Shown here: one piece after another, positions 10,501 through 22,830 of the stretch | Layout: every line of letters begins with the position of its first letter | Numbering within the stretch: the first letter of the stretch is position 1 | Assembly: GCA_039707655.1 (NCBI GenBank) | Contig: CM077664.1 | Location: forward strand, 201,308,195 to 201,372,194 | Direction: 5' to 3' | Source: Elymus sibiricus | Lineage: Eukaryota; Streptophyta; Magnoliopsida; Poales; Poaceae | DNA: 64,000 nucleotides | Notes under the pieces: model-generated | The model's database searches: none | Told to the model about the DNA's origin: nothing | What the model saw: the letters and a program-made list of their open reading frames with translations, nothing else | Program-made: the position numbers and the translations under genes

Positions 10501-13500
10501 GAGGAAAATCATCTACATCTATGCCTAACTAATTGACATGTTCATCTGCAGATGAAGTTAACCAGTCCATTATTATAAGGTTGGTATCTTCTATTTTTTC
10601 AGTAAGAACTAAGAAGCATTCAGTGGGATTCGTGTTGTAATAAACTTTGCACCTGAATTGATATGTAATAGATAAAGGAGCCAAGCCACATGAAATATGT
10701 GTTTTTGGGATTGGTACTGTTTCATTTTCTGCTACTTTTTTCTGTCAGCTGAACAGAATAAATAGTCACGTAACCAGTGAAATGTACTTATATTAATCGT
10801 CTCATGCATTGTCCATCATTTCAGTTCACACTGCGAGGGTCCTACCGGGATATTAAAATATGCGCAGTTGTTTGTCATACAAAAATTGGGACTTGAGTAG
10901 TCCACTTCCAACAGATGCAATAGGCACACGCCAACCCTATAATCGTCTCATGCATTGTCCATCATTTCAGTTCACACTACAAGGGTCCTACTGGGGTATT
11001 AAAATATGCGTGGTTGTTTGTCATACAAAAATTGGGACTTGAGAGTAGTCCGCTTCCAACAGATGCAATAGGCACACACCAACCCTATAATCTCATGTAC
11101 CTGTTCCTTTTCTTTTACATGGTTCACCAGTAAGTAATAAATGTGGTAGATTTTTCTTTATCGCCTTAGATTGGAATAAACAGTGGAGTAGTACACTGCA
11201 AAAATCTAATAAATTGACCGTAGATGATTTAAAAGGTTCACTGTGCAGGATAACTTACACTTCAGTTTGCACTTTCAACCTTTTTGTTTCATTGACATTA
11301 TTTAAGCAATTGTCTTTCTTTTTTACTTAAACCATGATATGGTGAGCAAATGAATGAGTGATGTCATTTTCTATGTAGTGGTGAGAGTGGAGCAGGAAAA
11401 ACAGAAACTGCAAAGATTGCCATGCAGTATCTGGCTTCACTTGGAGGTGGAAGTGGCATAGAGTATGAGATCCTACAGACTAACCCAATACTCGAGGCTT
11501 TTGGCAATGCAAAGACATTAAGAAATGATAATTCAAGTCGCTTCGTAAGTTTTTTCTTGTGAGTATCACAATACTGTAACGCGAACAAAGTTTGGCTAAT
11601 ATTCTTATTTTTTTTATTACAGGGAAAGCTCATTGAAATTCATTTCAGTACGACTGGACGAATATGTGGTGCCATGATTCAAACATGTATGCAGATTCTA
11701 CCGAGTGTACCTGCTTTATATCATTAGCATTTTCTGGTTTAAATTTAATTTTATGTTTTTTATTGATGAAATTTTCTAATGATCTTGCTGCTGCGCAATT
11801 GGACAGTTCTACTCGAGAAGGTAACTTCTCATTTTGTGGTTATTTTTTTCTCCTAAACGCTGTTTTAGGATAAGTAATCTAATCCAAACTTTTCCACTAT
11901 GGTAGTCAAGGGTTGTACAGTGTGCAGTCGGTGAGCGTTCCTACCATATATTTTATCAGCTATGTGCTGGTGCTCCAACGGCTCTCAGAGGTACATAATC
12001 TATTCATCCTGTCTGAATTTGTTAGTCGCTGGCTTATTTGGTTTATACAGTTGTACAGGTGATGGCATCCTAGTATATCCTCTCAAACTTCTTTTGAACA
12101 TAGTCCTTTTCGTCCTGCTTATTACAAGAACCACTATTTGTGCTGCCCGGCTTTCAACATAGATACTACAATGTCTTTCATCGACAATTGACTTTGCTCC
12201 ACTCTTTTGCATTGCACAATACTTAGTTGTACATGGTTTTCTGTGCAATGTTTTGATACAGAGAAGTTGAATTTGAAGAAGGTGGATGAATACAAATATC
12301 TGAAACAGAGTTGTTGCTATTCAATTGCTGGCGTGGATGATGCCGAAATGTTTCGTGCTGTAACGGTATAATATACTTTTGCCTCCTTCTAATTAAAATA
12401 CCTTCTTTTACATTACCTGGGGCACAACAATAAATACGTCGCTATATAAGGCTAATTCCAAGCATTATCATGCCTGTAGTTGTTCTTGTGTACTGTCATG
12501 TTTGTTGACTTATATTTTTAATAGGAAGCCATGAACATCGTCCATATCAGCAAGGAGGACCAAGATAATGTTTTCGCAATGGTTTCAGCTGTGCTCTGGC
12601 TTGGAGATGTCTCTTTCACAATTATTGATAATGAAAATCATGTTGAGATCACTCTAGAAGAAGGTAAAAAGAACATGTGTGCTTTCAGTCGTTAATATGG
12701 TTATATGGACCATAACATCCACAATATTATGGTCTTTGGTGATGATTTGGTTAACATACTGTTGTATATCATCATCAGTTTTAAATACTGATGGTACCTT
12801 TATTGCTGTGTATTTTCGTCAATTTTGTTCAATGTTTTAGTATAACATACCGCAAATGTGAAGATCTGAAAACAAATTAGCATTTGTATCACTGGCTGGT
12901 TCTATTTTATAAAATTAACAAAATAGGTTTTATTTCAGCTGCAGAAACGGTTTCACGACTTCTTGGCTGCAGTATTGAAGATCTCAATTTAGCTTTGTCA
13001 AAGCGGCACATGAAAGTTAATAATGAGAATATTGTCCAGAAGCTTACCCTTACACAGGTTAGCAAGATTTCTCAACTAATGGCTAGGCAAATTACTAGCC
13101 ATGGAGTTATATTTGATTTACATCTCTTACACACCTACCTCTCTTTGGATATTGCAGGCAACTGACACAAGGGATGCTCTGGCCAAAGCGCTCTATGCCA
13201 GTTTGTTCAAGTGGCTTGTAGAACAAATTAACAAGTCCCTTTCAGTTGGCAAGCGTCGAACTGGGAGATCAATCAGTATTCTTGACATCTACGGCTTTGA
13301 ATCATTTGATGTAATGCACTTCCCTTTGGCCTGCATTTTCACATTTTCATTGTCAAATGTTTTCTCATGACACGCTATCAATTTGCAGAAAAACAGTTTT
13401 GAACAGTTCTGCATTAATTATGCCAATGAGAGGCTACAACAACATTTCAATCGCCATTTGTTTAAGCTTGAGCAAGAGGTGAGTTGTTTGACTTTCAGGT

Positions 13501-16500
13501 GCATGTTTTGCAGCATTGCAATTTTACTTAGTTTCTGGTACCAGCAGGTGTACATTTTGTAGTGATCATTCTTGTTCTTTTATTGACTTCACAATACTTT
13601 AACACCACTCAGTAAAGAAAAACAAATACTTAAAAAGTTACAAGAGTATTGATGCTCCTATTATTTCGTGAACTTCTCTTACTGATTATGGCTTCAAGTT
13701 CTGTCACAACTGTAATGTTCTTCCTTATCAGTTGAGATTAAAATGTATTGCATGTGCTTCTTGAGATTGCTATTTCTAATCCTTTATATTGGCTAAATTC
13801 AGAAAGGCGAGATTGTTATATAGTCACTCCACGATTTATCGATTTTCTTGTAGTAACTTTCTGAAAAATATGTCATTTCTGTGATCAGGAATATGTTGAA
13901 GATGGCATTGACTGGGCTAAGGTTGAGTTTGAGGACAACCAGGACTGTTTGAATCTATTTGAGAAAGTATGGGCCTGTACATTTTCTTCATTGTTGTCAT
14001 CATCAAGAATTCATAAATATGTCAGTCTGTGCGGGAATGCTTTAAATTCTACCAGTCCCGGTGCACGTAGCTCCCCCGTGCGTAGGGTCTGTGGAAGGGT
14101 CCGACCACTTTGGGTCTTTTGTACGCAGTCTTTCCCTACATTTCTGCAAGAGGCTGTTTCCAGGACTTGAACCCGTGACCTCATTGTCACGAGGCGACAG
14201 CTTTACCGCTGCGCCAAGGCTCCCTTCGCTTTAAATTCTACCAGTACTTCCTTAAAAAGCACATGCCTATTTTATTTGACATAAGCAGAGGGGGAATGCC
14301 TTTGTTTTGCTGGAAAGTGGTTAACTTACAAAATTCCAAATATAAATTTATTGCAAGTGCTATTTTCCCATAGCATTCAATCATTCTTAGCTAAGAGACA
14401 AAAATTCACTACTAGAAAAATAGAATGTGATAGAAGGTCTCCACATCACTCAAAGTAAAACCTGCGGATTTCATATTGTACCAATATGCAGATACTTCCA
14501 TTTTTAGGAATACAGGGGTTCTACAAACTTGGTAAATACTGCTTGATTGACTCATCCTAACGTTGTACAAGTAAATGTAGTTACTGGTTTCTCAAACGAT
14601 GATGATAACTAGCATCGGGAAAACAAGGGTGGAACATATAACTGGCTTATCACAATGGATTCTGGGTTCCCAACCAAGGTGCATATTGGGTTATGGTATG
14701 TTTGGATTGGGACCAAAGTGTACCCTACAATTTTTTTTTGGACATGACCATTGGCCTCTGTTTGGACGAAGACCATCTTTTTGGCATACCAATGCTTCTT
14801 TACCAACTCTAGTTCAGTTTTCTAGCCAATGTTGGCCAATCCATTGGCAAGCAAAACCTCAACCAAAATTTCGGCTCAACTTTTTGGCATGACAACCTTG
14901 GGCACAAACCAAACATACCCTTAACCTTGCTGGAGTTTAATGACTTCTGTAGATGTCTTGTGGCAAAATTAAAATAAAGAAAATAAAACTCGCTTACTTC
15001 TCTTACTGGATAAAAATGTCTGGGATTCTTTATCTTGCTTACTTCTCTTACTGGATACAGAAACCACTGGGGTTGTTGTCTCTGCTGGATGAGGAATCTA
15101 CATTCCCTAATGCCACAGACCTTACTTTTGCAAACAAGCTCAAGCAACATCTTGACACTAATTCTTGCTTCAGAGGAGAAAGAGGCAAGGCTTTCACTGT
15201 CCGTCACTATGCAGGAGAGGTTGGGAGTTGTCAAATATCCAGTTCTATGTTCACATCAGTCTTTCTTTTACCATTTGTCAATTTTATTTCCATTTCTTTG
15301 ATGATTAGGTGTGGTATGACACATCGGGTTTTCTGGAGAAGAACAGAGATTTATTGCACATGGACTCAATTCAGTTCCTTGCCAAATGCAAATTATCTAT
15401 ACCACAAACGTTTGCATCTAAGATGCTTGCTCAATCGGATAATCTTGAATCCGTACCATACAGGCCTAGTGTTGCTGATTCGCAGAAGTTAAGTGTAGCA
15501 ATGAAGTTTAAGGTAAAAACCTTTGTGGCCCCAAAGAAATTTCTAAGGAGATCTTGAATGAATAAGATCAACTGTTAACAACCGTCTGTTTAAATGTTTC
15601 GCAGGGACAATTATTCCAACTTATGCAAAGACTTGAAAGCACAACACCACACTTCATACGTTGTATTAAACCAAATAATTTGCAACTCCCTGCAATTTAC
15701 GGACAAGAACTTGTGCTTCAGCAACTGAAATGCTGCGGGGTTCTTGAAGTTGTGCGCATTTCAAGATCTGGGTACCCAACGAGAATGACTCATCAGAAGT
15801 TTGCTCGGCGGTAATTCAAATATCTGTATATCTATATTATGCTTCTGATTTTTGTTGTGTGCAAGATGTTAACGATTCAAGTTATCAGGTATGGTTTTCT
15901 TCTTCTTGAGGATGTTGCGTCTCAAGATCCACTTAGTGTTTCGGTTGCAATTCTTCATCAATTCAACATTTTGCCTGAGATGTATCAAGTTGGCTACACA
16001 AAGTTGTTCTTCCGAACTGGTCAGGTCAGTCAAGCAGTATTTGTTTCATTTATTAACATGCCTGGGTTATTGTTGTATTCCATACATTATACTGCTACTT
16101 TGTTTACGCTTCGTATTCTTCTCGTACTCACTGGGTTTCACTTTCAAAATAGACAAGTAATTAGATAAGAATTCCTTATACTGCCCAATATTTCACAGCA
16201 GGGCAGCTTAGTAATTTGATATTCGACTGATATGCTGGTGATTTGCTAGTGCACTGATTTGCTGTTGTCTAGCAAGGCCATTAATAAGTACATTTAGTGA
16301 TTTACTAGTAGAGGCAGTAAGACACCAAGTTTATATATTTTACGGTTCTAGTAGGGATGGATCGTACTAAGCATACACTAAATAAGGAGTAAAAAATACA
16401 CAGAAATTGGGATCCACAAGATCCAAGTAGTACGGCAGCACTGATCTGTAAACAACAAAGTTTCGTAAATAGAAAAAACAATAAAATATATATACAAGAA

Positions 16501-18414
16501 AAATGCACCAAACAGGTATCAAGGAGAAAACATTCAGGTAGGGATGCTTTCCAAAGAGCATGCCAAGAGCACAATGGCTCACAGTTCACACATTTTTGAA
16601 CTACATCTGGTGTTTTGTTTAGTGAATGACAAGTGGTGGCTCTCGTTCTTCTAGTGCACACGGCAGTGTCAGTTTGGCTTGCCTTCTTTTCCTTGTGTAA
16701 GTGATGTATTTCTGGAAAATGCTGTATCACCGTGTTTGTTCCTCTGTACTGTATCGCATATCGGGTTGACATATTTTCAAGTAGAGGTGTTGGCCTATGA
16801 TACTTATATGAATTGACATCACATGTTTAAAGTTGCTTTCTAAAATTTATAATTCATAATTATGCTGTCTTTGAAATTTGAGTGGTTATCTATACATTTG
16901 TCTACTACTATTACTTAAGCTTTTAATGACAACTATCTTGTGTTGCTTCAATTTTTGGGAACTGAAGATTGGCAACCTTGAGAATACTCGGAATCGTACT
17001 CTACATGGTGTTTTAAGGGTTCAAAGCTGTTTCAGAGGGCATCAAGCACGACGCCATGCAAGTGAACGAATCAGAGGAGTTTTGGCTCTTCAATCATGTA
17101 TGCTGTCCAAACCACGGCCTTATGCATTTTACTGTATTTATTGTTGCTCTATCTTTCTCTCCTACTCATGCTTACTATATGGGCTGGTTGCTCTTCATAT
17201 CTTGCAGTCATTCGTGCTGAGAATGCAAGACAAAGTTATTCATCTCTGTCGAAGAAACATAGGGCAGCCACTCTTGTGCAGAAAAATCTAAAAGGCTGGC
17301 TTGCAAGAAGATATTTCATTAAGATACGGAAGGCTTCAGTGGTTGTACAATCTGGTAAGAAGATTTTCCTATTCTTTTTTTTTCGAACCATGCAGGAGAA
17401 CTGCATGTGTATTTTCCTCATTCTCGTCAGACTCTGTAAAGATAGAAGTGGTAATATGACTCACCTTTTCTGGTTCCCTGTTGTGTTCTCATAATACGAA
17501 GGTATCCGTGGCTGCCTTGTTAGAAGATGTGCCGGCAATGTCGATCTACTGAACGTGTTACGAGAATTCGAATCGAAAAAGGTACACAGTATATCTGTTT
17601 CTCTGATACGTTATCGTATGGATCTAAAATATGAGGTCCATGATAGTAGTGTTTCTCATTTGGAACTGCAGAAAATTTATTTCTTTACACTATCTGCTCG
17701 CGCTTAAACCCATGAATTATATTCTTTCAGGAGGCAGAGGGTGACCAAATCTTGATCAAGGCGTCTTTCCTGGCCGAGCTACAACGGCGAATCCTAAGGG
17801 CCGAGGCCACAGTCCGAGAGAAGGACGAGGAGAACGAGATGCTACATCAGCGGCTTCAGCAGTACGAGAACCGATGGCTAGAGTACGAGCAGAAAATGAA
17901 GGCGATGGAGGAGATGTGGCAGAAGCAGATGCGGTCGCTGCAGTCGAGCCTGTCGGTGGCGAAGAAGAGCCTGGCCCTGGACGAGACGCCGAGGATGTCG
18001 GACTCGTCCGTGGAGCAGAGCTGGGAGAGCAACGGGAACCACGTGGGCGGGGGCTCCTCCCAGCAGCTGGCCGTGGCGCCGCGGATCACCGGGCGCGAGA
18101 TGAACGCCAGCATGAGCGTCATCGGGCGGCTGGCGGAGGAGCTGGAGCAGCGGAGCCAGGTGTTCGCCGACGACGCCAAGTTCCTGGTGGAGGTCAAGTC
18201 CGGGCAGGCGGACGCAAGCCTGAACCCGGACGTGGAGCTCCGCAAGCTGAAGCAGAACTTCGATTCGTGGAAGAAGGACTTCGGCTCCCGCATCAGGGAG
18301 ACCAAGGTGATCCTGAACAAGCTCGCGAGCGGGGGCAGCGGCGGCAACGAGTCCTCCCCCAACTCGGCCAAGCGCAAGTGGTGGGGCAGGCTCAACACCT
18401 CCAAGTTTTCGTGA
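6816..18414 (+). CDS. Class VIII unconventional myosin heavy chain (ATM1/ATM2-like), 23 exons
   Basis: Plant actin motor of class VIII, a family linked to plasma membrane, plasmodesmata and endocytosis. Exons read: 6816-7220, 9893-9994, 10076-10219, 10295-10445, 10552-10579, 11379-11544, 11623-11686, 11807-11820, 11906-11990, 12262-12365, 12525-12663, 12939-13057, 13158-13310, 13389-13478, 13889-13966, 15061-15219, 15309-15512, 15605-15810, 15889-16024, 16968-17097, 17208-17354, 17502-17581, 17731-18414. All junctions are GT-AG and the summed length, 3,588 bases, stays in one frame: 1,195 aa, the usual class VIII size. Seen in order: a low-complexity N-terminus (1-135, Ala/Glu rich), an SH3-like start, P-loop GESGAGKT (278-285), switch I NDNSSRF (326-332), switch [10 protein letters not shown] (550-557), actin-binding and converter regions to about 850, four IQ motifs (about 860-960), a coiled coil (about 975-1040) and a basic tail ending [11 protein letters not shown]. 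The start codon context is GGCGATGG. Exon 8 is a 14-base microexon. No disabling change is seen, so the gene looks functional. Regulation is not visible. Confidence 0.95.
7526..7554. repeat. Run of 29 C near the left end of the Harbinger element
   Basis: An uninterrupted C run follows ACCACG, 22 bases from the transposon terminus. It may be real or a consensus artefact, as homopolymer length is hard to sequence. Confidence 0.9.
8688..9366. mobile_element. hAT element nested in the Harbinger element (8-base target duplication)
   Basis: The ends are TAGGGCTGCAA and its complement TTGCAGCCCTA. The identical 8-mer GGCGGGCC flanks both sides (8680-8687 and 9367-9374). Both terminal regions are rich in GCTCGA phrases. 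Length is 679 bases with no transposase frame, so it is non-autonomous. It inserted after the Harbinger element it sits in. Confidence 0.85.
10796..11094 (+). repeat. 145-base tandem duplication in myosin intron 5
   Basis: The block beginning AATCGTCTCATGCATTGTCC at 10796 recurs at 10941, with a few substitutions and a small indel. It lies between exon 5 (ends 10579) and exon 6 (starts 11379). The copies carry no splice or coding content that I can see. Confidence 0.8.
14057..14227 (-). mobile_element. Au-family SINE in myosin intron 15, with 18-base target duplications
   Basis: The element is in reverse orientation. The minus strand begins with an A-box region (TTGGCGCAGCGGTAAAGC) and a B box (GGTTCAAGTCC, complement at 14162-14172), then the Au-type body mentioning GGGTCGGACCCTTCC-like phrases. 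The direct repeats GCTTTAAATTCTACCAGT lie at 14039-14056 and 14228-14245 and are identical. Au SINEs are typical of Triticeae and relatives. The insertion is intronic and should not affect the protein. Confidence 0.85.
14694..14920. mobile_element. Tourist-like MITE in myosin intron 15 (TTA target duplication)
   Basis: TGGTATGTTTGG at the left end pairs with CCAAACATACCC at the right end. TTA is present immediately outside both ends (14691-14693, 14921-14923). At 227 bases with no coding capacity it fits a Harbinger-derived MITE. Confidence 0.65.
14991..15060 (+). repeat. 46-base direct duplication just before the exon 16 splice acceptor
   Basis: GCTTACTTCTCTTACTGGATA occurs near 14992 and again near 15038, the second copy running straight into the acceptor ACAG of exon 16. 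The duplication therefore copies the acceptor's pyrimidine stretch, but the first copy lacks a following AG. Confidence 0.7.
17375..17410 (-). mobile_element. Short retroposon footprint in myosin intron 21
   Basis: Near-identical ATTTTCCTATTC (17363-17374) and ATTTTCCTCATTC (17411-17423) flank a run of T followed by CGAACCATGCAGGAGAACTG. In reverse this reads as the end of a grass LINE/SINE (…TCTCCTGCATGGTTCG then poly A). The right repeat has a one-base insertion, so the event is likely but not certain. Confidence 0.5.
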
Positions 18415-19160
18415 GTGTATGATGATGGTGATGGTGTAGACGCGCCAACATTTTACACGCCGGCGCTAGTCCTAGAGAGGTTTGTGAGTTATGCTGCTGT
18501 GGAGTCCAGTGTTTTGGGCTGGATGATATGTGATTCGTGGAGGGCGAGTTGTATAGTTCTTCCACTGGGGGGCTGCTTCTTTTCATGGCCGCCCATGAAC
18601 CACTGAGTTGTGATGTAATTATTTGCTAAGATATACTACTACATAATGGGGAGAGATTGGGGTTTGCTTAGTGCCATTTTGTCTTCTGTGTATGTATATG
18701 TATATATGCGGTTTAGTTTAACTGCATTCAAGTAGGTTGTGGGCATCTTCATTATTCATACATCGACGTGCTCTGGTATATTGCATATATGACATTGTCT
18801 GTTGTTGGTTTCAGTTGAGTCAATCAGAATATCTTCACTGGTCAAGATTAGATAATATCAGGGGAATTCGTCGCTCCTACTTATAGCAATGCTGTTGTCA
18901 TTTCGGGATTGCCCTAATTGGGGAACATAACATGATAGATGAACAAGCAGGTGATAACCTGGGCAATACAACAGTCTCGCAACAAGTTACAACGTAGTCA
19001 AACTATAATATAAGTAACTTCAGCAACTGAATGGCAATACATTCCTTGTGCTCCGGCATCGTCCACCTATGAGTTGACCAGGACGTCTTATTTATTTCAG
19101 CAGTGCTAACTGCGCTGCTTACGTTTTCCAAGCTTGCCATTCGGCCGGCCTCTTCCTGCT
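18415..19160. other. Myosin 3' untranslated region and convergent intergenic spacer
   Basis: After the TGA at 18412-18414 the sequence is non-coding. The myosin (+) and the LTP-like gene (-) converge here, so both transcripts should end inside this stretch. No canonical AATAAA could be placed with confidence. Nothing else is recognised. Confidence 0.5.
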
Positions 19161-19712
19161 TCAGACATGCTCCGATCCTGTAATAATAAACCCAAAACAC
19201 AATCAGCTCAATTGTTACTAAGAATAATGAACTCGAACGGCATCGATGAATAATAAACCTAGCACGTGTAGTACTTCCCTCTGGTTTGAATGGACTAGCG
19301 CAATTTGGTGGGGTAAGCATGTCAGTCTCAGATCTTCATGTGCAGGCTGTTAACCAAGTGAAGCAGCTAGCTCACCTCCGCAGTTCCCGGGGATGCTGAC
19401 GCCGCACTGCTGGGAGACGTAGAACACCTTCTCCATGCTAATGTTGTCCCTCACGCCGGGGCTGCCCAGGTACGTGCAGACGCAGGGCACGTCCACGCTC
19501 TTCACGGCGTCGCAGCACTCCTGCGACGGCGGCACCGTCGGCGCGCCCTTCTGCACGTACTGGTAGCAGGCCTCGTTGAGCGCCACAACGTCGCCCTGGC
19601 AGCCTGCTGGGCCCGCCACAGCCGCGCCGCCAGCCGCCGCCGCCGCCGCCGCCGCGGCAGCAAGGAGAAGGAGCATCGCCGCAGTCAGGCTAGCGCGGGC
19701 GAGCTGAGACAT
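19161..19712 (-). CDS. Secreted lipid-transfer-like protein (eight-cysteine motif, LTP/bifunctional inhibitor family)
   Basis: Small cysteine-rich apoplastic protein of the plant LTP superfamily; members bind lipids in cell wall, cuticle or defence roles. The ligand here is unknown. The ATG is at 19712. Residues 1 to about 28 form a signal peptide with an extreme poly-Ala core. The eight cysteines are at 37, 48, 65, 66, 76, 78, 102 and 110, spacing C-X10-C-X16-CC-X9-CXC-X23-C-X7-C, with the CXC middle residue Val. Two endings are possible. Unspliced, translation stops at 19350 (120 aa, ending GGELAASLG). Spliced, exon 1 ends at 19376 before GTGAG and exon 2 starts at 19177 after a good acceptor (TTATTATTACAG), giving 117 aa ending GGSEHV with the stop at 19161. 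I favour the spliced form because many LTP genes have one intron just before the stop. A TATA box lies 90 bases upstream. It resembles DIR1-like proteins, but I do not claim that identity. Confidence 0.85.
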
Positions 19713-19801
19713 CTTGGCGGAGCTCCCTTACGCCGCTGCTGTGCTGTTTGTGTCGTGGATGGTTGCTCTTGTGGTGCGGCGGTGATGTGCCATGCCTTGG
19801 G

Positions 19802-19810
19802 TATTTATAG
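19802..19810 (-). promoter_or_regulatory. TATA box of the LTP-like gene
   Basis: The minus strand reads CTATAAATA here, about 90 bases upstream of the start codon, which leaves about 60 bases for a 5' leader. Confidence 0.65.
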
Positions 19811-20045
19811 TGCTTGATGGTTCTGGCTTGTTGGTGGGCTAGCTAGCAGGGGAGCTGGTATTTCGGCTGGGAGCCGGCCATGGAAATGCAATGCTTGTGA
19901 GCTGGTTCCACGGTGCGTGCTTGCTTGATCTTTGTTTTGCATGCAAATGCAATAGGTGTGAGAATGTTGTTGAGTTTGTTGTAGGCCCTGACCGTCCGCA
20001 TGCCTGAACAGAACTTCAGATAGAGAGGCTTGGATGCTAGATGAT

Positions 20046-20400
20046 TTTTTTTTTTTTTAAAACAAGGCAAAAGATTTGCCATTTTCATTAATTAAGGGAA
20101 AAGGTTTAGACATATTATGCCCGCAACGCGGGGAAGAAAACAACTACTCTCGCGGCATTACATTACTCAAGTATTTCGCGTCCGCTAACGCCCAAAGATG
20201 GGCCTCCTCCTTGATCCTCCCGACAATCACCATGGTGGGTGCGGCGGTGTTGCGGAAAACTCTTGTGTTGCGTTCCTTCCAAATCTCCCAAGATACCAAC
20301 ATCATCAATGAAGTGAGAGCCTTCCAGTGCGGTCTTGTATTGTTCACTGTATCGGTCCACCAGCCTCTCACCGAGGTGGCATTCGGCATGGACGTCTTGG
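20046..20400 (-). mobile_element. 5'-truncated LINE, 3' end with poly(A)
   Basis: The minus strand encodes the C-terminal end of a plant LINE polyprotein: a frame at 20389-20144 with SWEIWKERNTRVFRN and a terminal MPRE, both typical of Triticeae LINE C-termini. It is followed by about 85 bases of 3' untranslated sequence and a poly(A) tail (T run at 20044-20058 on the plus strand). The endonuclease and most of the reverse transcriptase are missing, as is usual for LINE copies. Target duplications were not settled. Confidence 0.75.
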
Positions 20401-20492
20401 ATGTTTACATGCCCTAAACCATATCATTATTTATTCGCACAATTGAGTGGAAAAAAGATAAGCAATCGCGGCCGTGGAAGCAATCAGGCTGT

Positions 20493-22830
20493 AAGTGCAT
20501 CTACGACCCCCGTAGTGGGTTTTGATGAATCATGATAACAAGACTAAATAAAGGGACTAGCAATTTCTCGAAGTGTTGATCAGCTATAGTCCCAAAAGAT
20601 GTTGAGTTTGGAGGATGGTTCGCGACCCCTCGAAATCTAAGGATCAAGCTTTGGCATGATCACTTCGAGTCGTATGTATGCTGATACTATCAAAGGGGGT
20701 CTTGGGTCCTGTGAGAAGTATTTCTTGCTATGTGATCAAAGTTCAGTATCCAAAACCCTTCAAAATTTCTCATTCTTCCAAGTCCTAATTCTCTTCACAT
20801 TCATTTGTTCGGAACCTCCGAGTTGATTCCATTGGGAGCCTCTGAAGCAATCTAGAGAGTTAGTTAGTTGCACTTTGTGCATTTTGGATCCTTCGAGCAA
20901 GGTGACTGGTATATCCGAGATGGTTCAAAAACTTTCTGCTCGGGTTCGGTACCTCCGGGTGACTTTTGTCCAGTAGCCGGGAGTGCCTCTGTCCAATACC
21001 TCCGAGCCATTTGAATTTAGCTCAGTGGTTAGGCATGCGGTTGTGCAGCATAATCACCCTGGTTCAATTCCTAAAATTGACAGGTGATGCATAGGGGTTT
21101 TCTCCATTTATTGAGGATCAAGCTCGGTGTGTGGTGGTACCACTCATCAAGAGAAAATCTTGGCACTCATTTAAAATTTTTATTTGAGGACCATGCTTAT
21201 TTTGGTACTCATACTAAAAAGGTTGTGTGCATCCCTAGTTGGTATAGAGGCTGGGTGTAATTAGTATCTTCGCGATATTAATATATTCCCTTTGTCGAAA
21301 AAATTAAAGTTTGAACTAAAAGTTTCGTTCAGATACTCCGAGTGAGTTTCATCTGGACATTGTGAGATCATATAGTAGTAGCAAAATCCCAGGATTATAG
21401 TATAGTTCGGAGCCTCCGAATGTTGTGTGGTCGGAAACTTCTGGCTGTAATCAGTGTTCTATCCAAAAACCATAAGTTTCATTCAAAATCTTCGAGTTAC
21501 TTCCATCGGATCCTCCGAGCCTTTGTGGAAAATTCACCTTTGTGCGTTCGGAGCCACCGAGTGTATTCTCTTCGGACCCTCCGACATATTGAAAGTGCAT
21601 CTCCATAATACCCTAGTTGTTTTGATGATTAATGAAAAAACCATCCAAGAGGACTAATGATTTCAATGAGTTCATTTCAAGAATTTGGAATAATTTTCAT
21701 ATTCAGGTCCATGGCTTTATATGGGAGATGATTAGTGACCCCTACAAACAACTTTTCTAGTTGTTCTCCTCATCAAGCTCATAGTTTGTACTTTCTAGGT
21801 ATTTTGGCGAATCCAAGATTCACATTGAGTATAGGACAATCCTATTATGGAGAGGGGCACAAGCAAAGATTTTGGTTCAAATTCCAAGAATATATACAAA
21901 GTAAAAGCTATCCCAAAATCCCCTCCCTAGCCATCTTTGTATGGATTTCTCTAAGCATCAGTAATTCCTAAGATTTTCGTCTGGTATTACCAAGACTCCT
22001 AGGTTTATTCATAATCAAAGATCAAACCTAGACTCAACTAATCATAACCACCGTTCTTTTTGCTCCAGAATTACCGACCCTGTAACCCTCTTTGACAAAA
22101 CCTCTTATTTTAGTTCGGCACTTCCGAGCATCACATTTCATCGGCATTTCTGTGCCGTCTCGGTTTGCTTCTCTTTGGTCAAAGTATAAGCAATACATCC
22201 ACTTCTTTTCGTCAGAGCTTCCGAGCCGTGACAGCTATTTTCTGCAGATTTCTCAAATCTTGCAATGACTCTGTTTTGTGCAGTACTACCAAGCAGTATG
22301 TCTAATCGACATTTTCAAACCACTCTATCCCAATAGAAAAGGTGTTATTTTGTGTGTGTTCAGAACCACCACTCATTTTCTGTCGGTACTTCTGAGTGTC
22401 GTATTTCTTCTGGTTTCTGTACACTACCTTGACTGCTCAAATGTATTTGAACTATTTTGTTAGTTTTGTTAGATTTCTACGGTTCATTCCGAGCCCCATA
22501 TTACTGTTTGAGTAACAGTCGTATTTTGGATCTTCTCTATATATTCTCTATCATAGTCCTTTGAGTTGGCAACCACCTCATTCACCACAACCATCTCATG
22601 CCAGTTCATTTTACTCCTTACCAACCACTCCACTCCACCACATCCAACTCAACTTCACTCAATTCATCAACCACATTGAGAAAGAGAGATCCAAGGCAAG
22701 AGAAGAAGAAGAAAAGTGTTGGGTGATTAACGATTCAGTTATTGATTCTTTGACAACCAAGAACTCCCCTTTCTTCATCCAAGAAAAGAGAGATCCAACA
22801 GACTATACAAACCGTTTAGCAAATTCAGTT
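20493..22830 (+). mobile_element. Degenerate LTR-retrotransposon remnant, two LTR-like copies
   Basis: TGTAAGTGCATCTACGACCC at 20493 and TGAAAGTGCATCTCC at about 21591 begin similar but diverged stretches (both continue into GTTTTGATGAWT…GGACTA). Across 20816-22490 the imperfect palindrome CGGANCCTCCGAG recurs about a dozen times. A TATA-like TCTATATATTCTC at 22535 is followed by a leader-like purine-rich tail. These are LTR features; no gag or pol is left. The family is not assigned, and the right boundary is approximate. Confidence 0.5.
21014..21307 (+). mobile_element. tRNA-derived SINE inside the LTR remnant
   Basis: TTAGCTCAGTGGTTAGG (near 21026) matches a Pol III A box and CTGGTTCAATTCC (near 21059) a B box, at tRNA-like spacing. 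The body ends TTCCCTTTGTCGAAAAAA, a known style of grass SINE tail. TTTGAA at both sides may be part of the target duplication. It interrupts the palindrome-rich LTR. Confidence 0.6.

Noticed and set aside
16305..16772. 155-codon minus-strand frame in a myosin intron
   Set aside because: No domain, no promoter, and low complexity; intronic chance frame.
17856..18422. Frames on both strands over the last myosin exon
   Set aside because: The myosin coiled-coil/tail frame fully explains this DNA; the others are shadows produced by GC-rich third positions.
21026..21075. tRNA gene
   Set aside because: Box sequences fit, but the downstream body and A-rich end mark it as a SINE.
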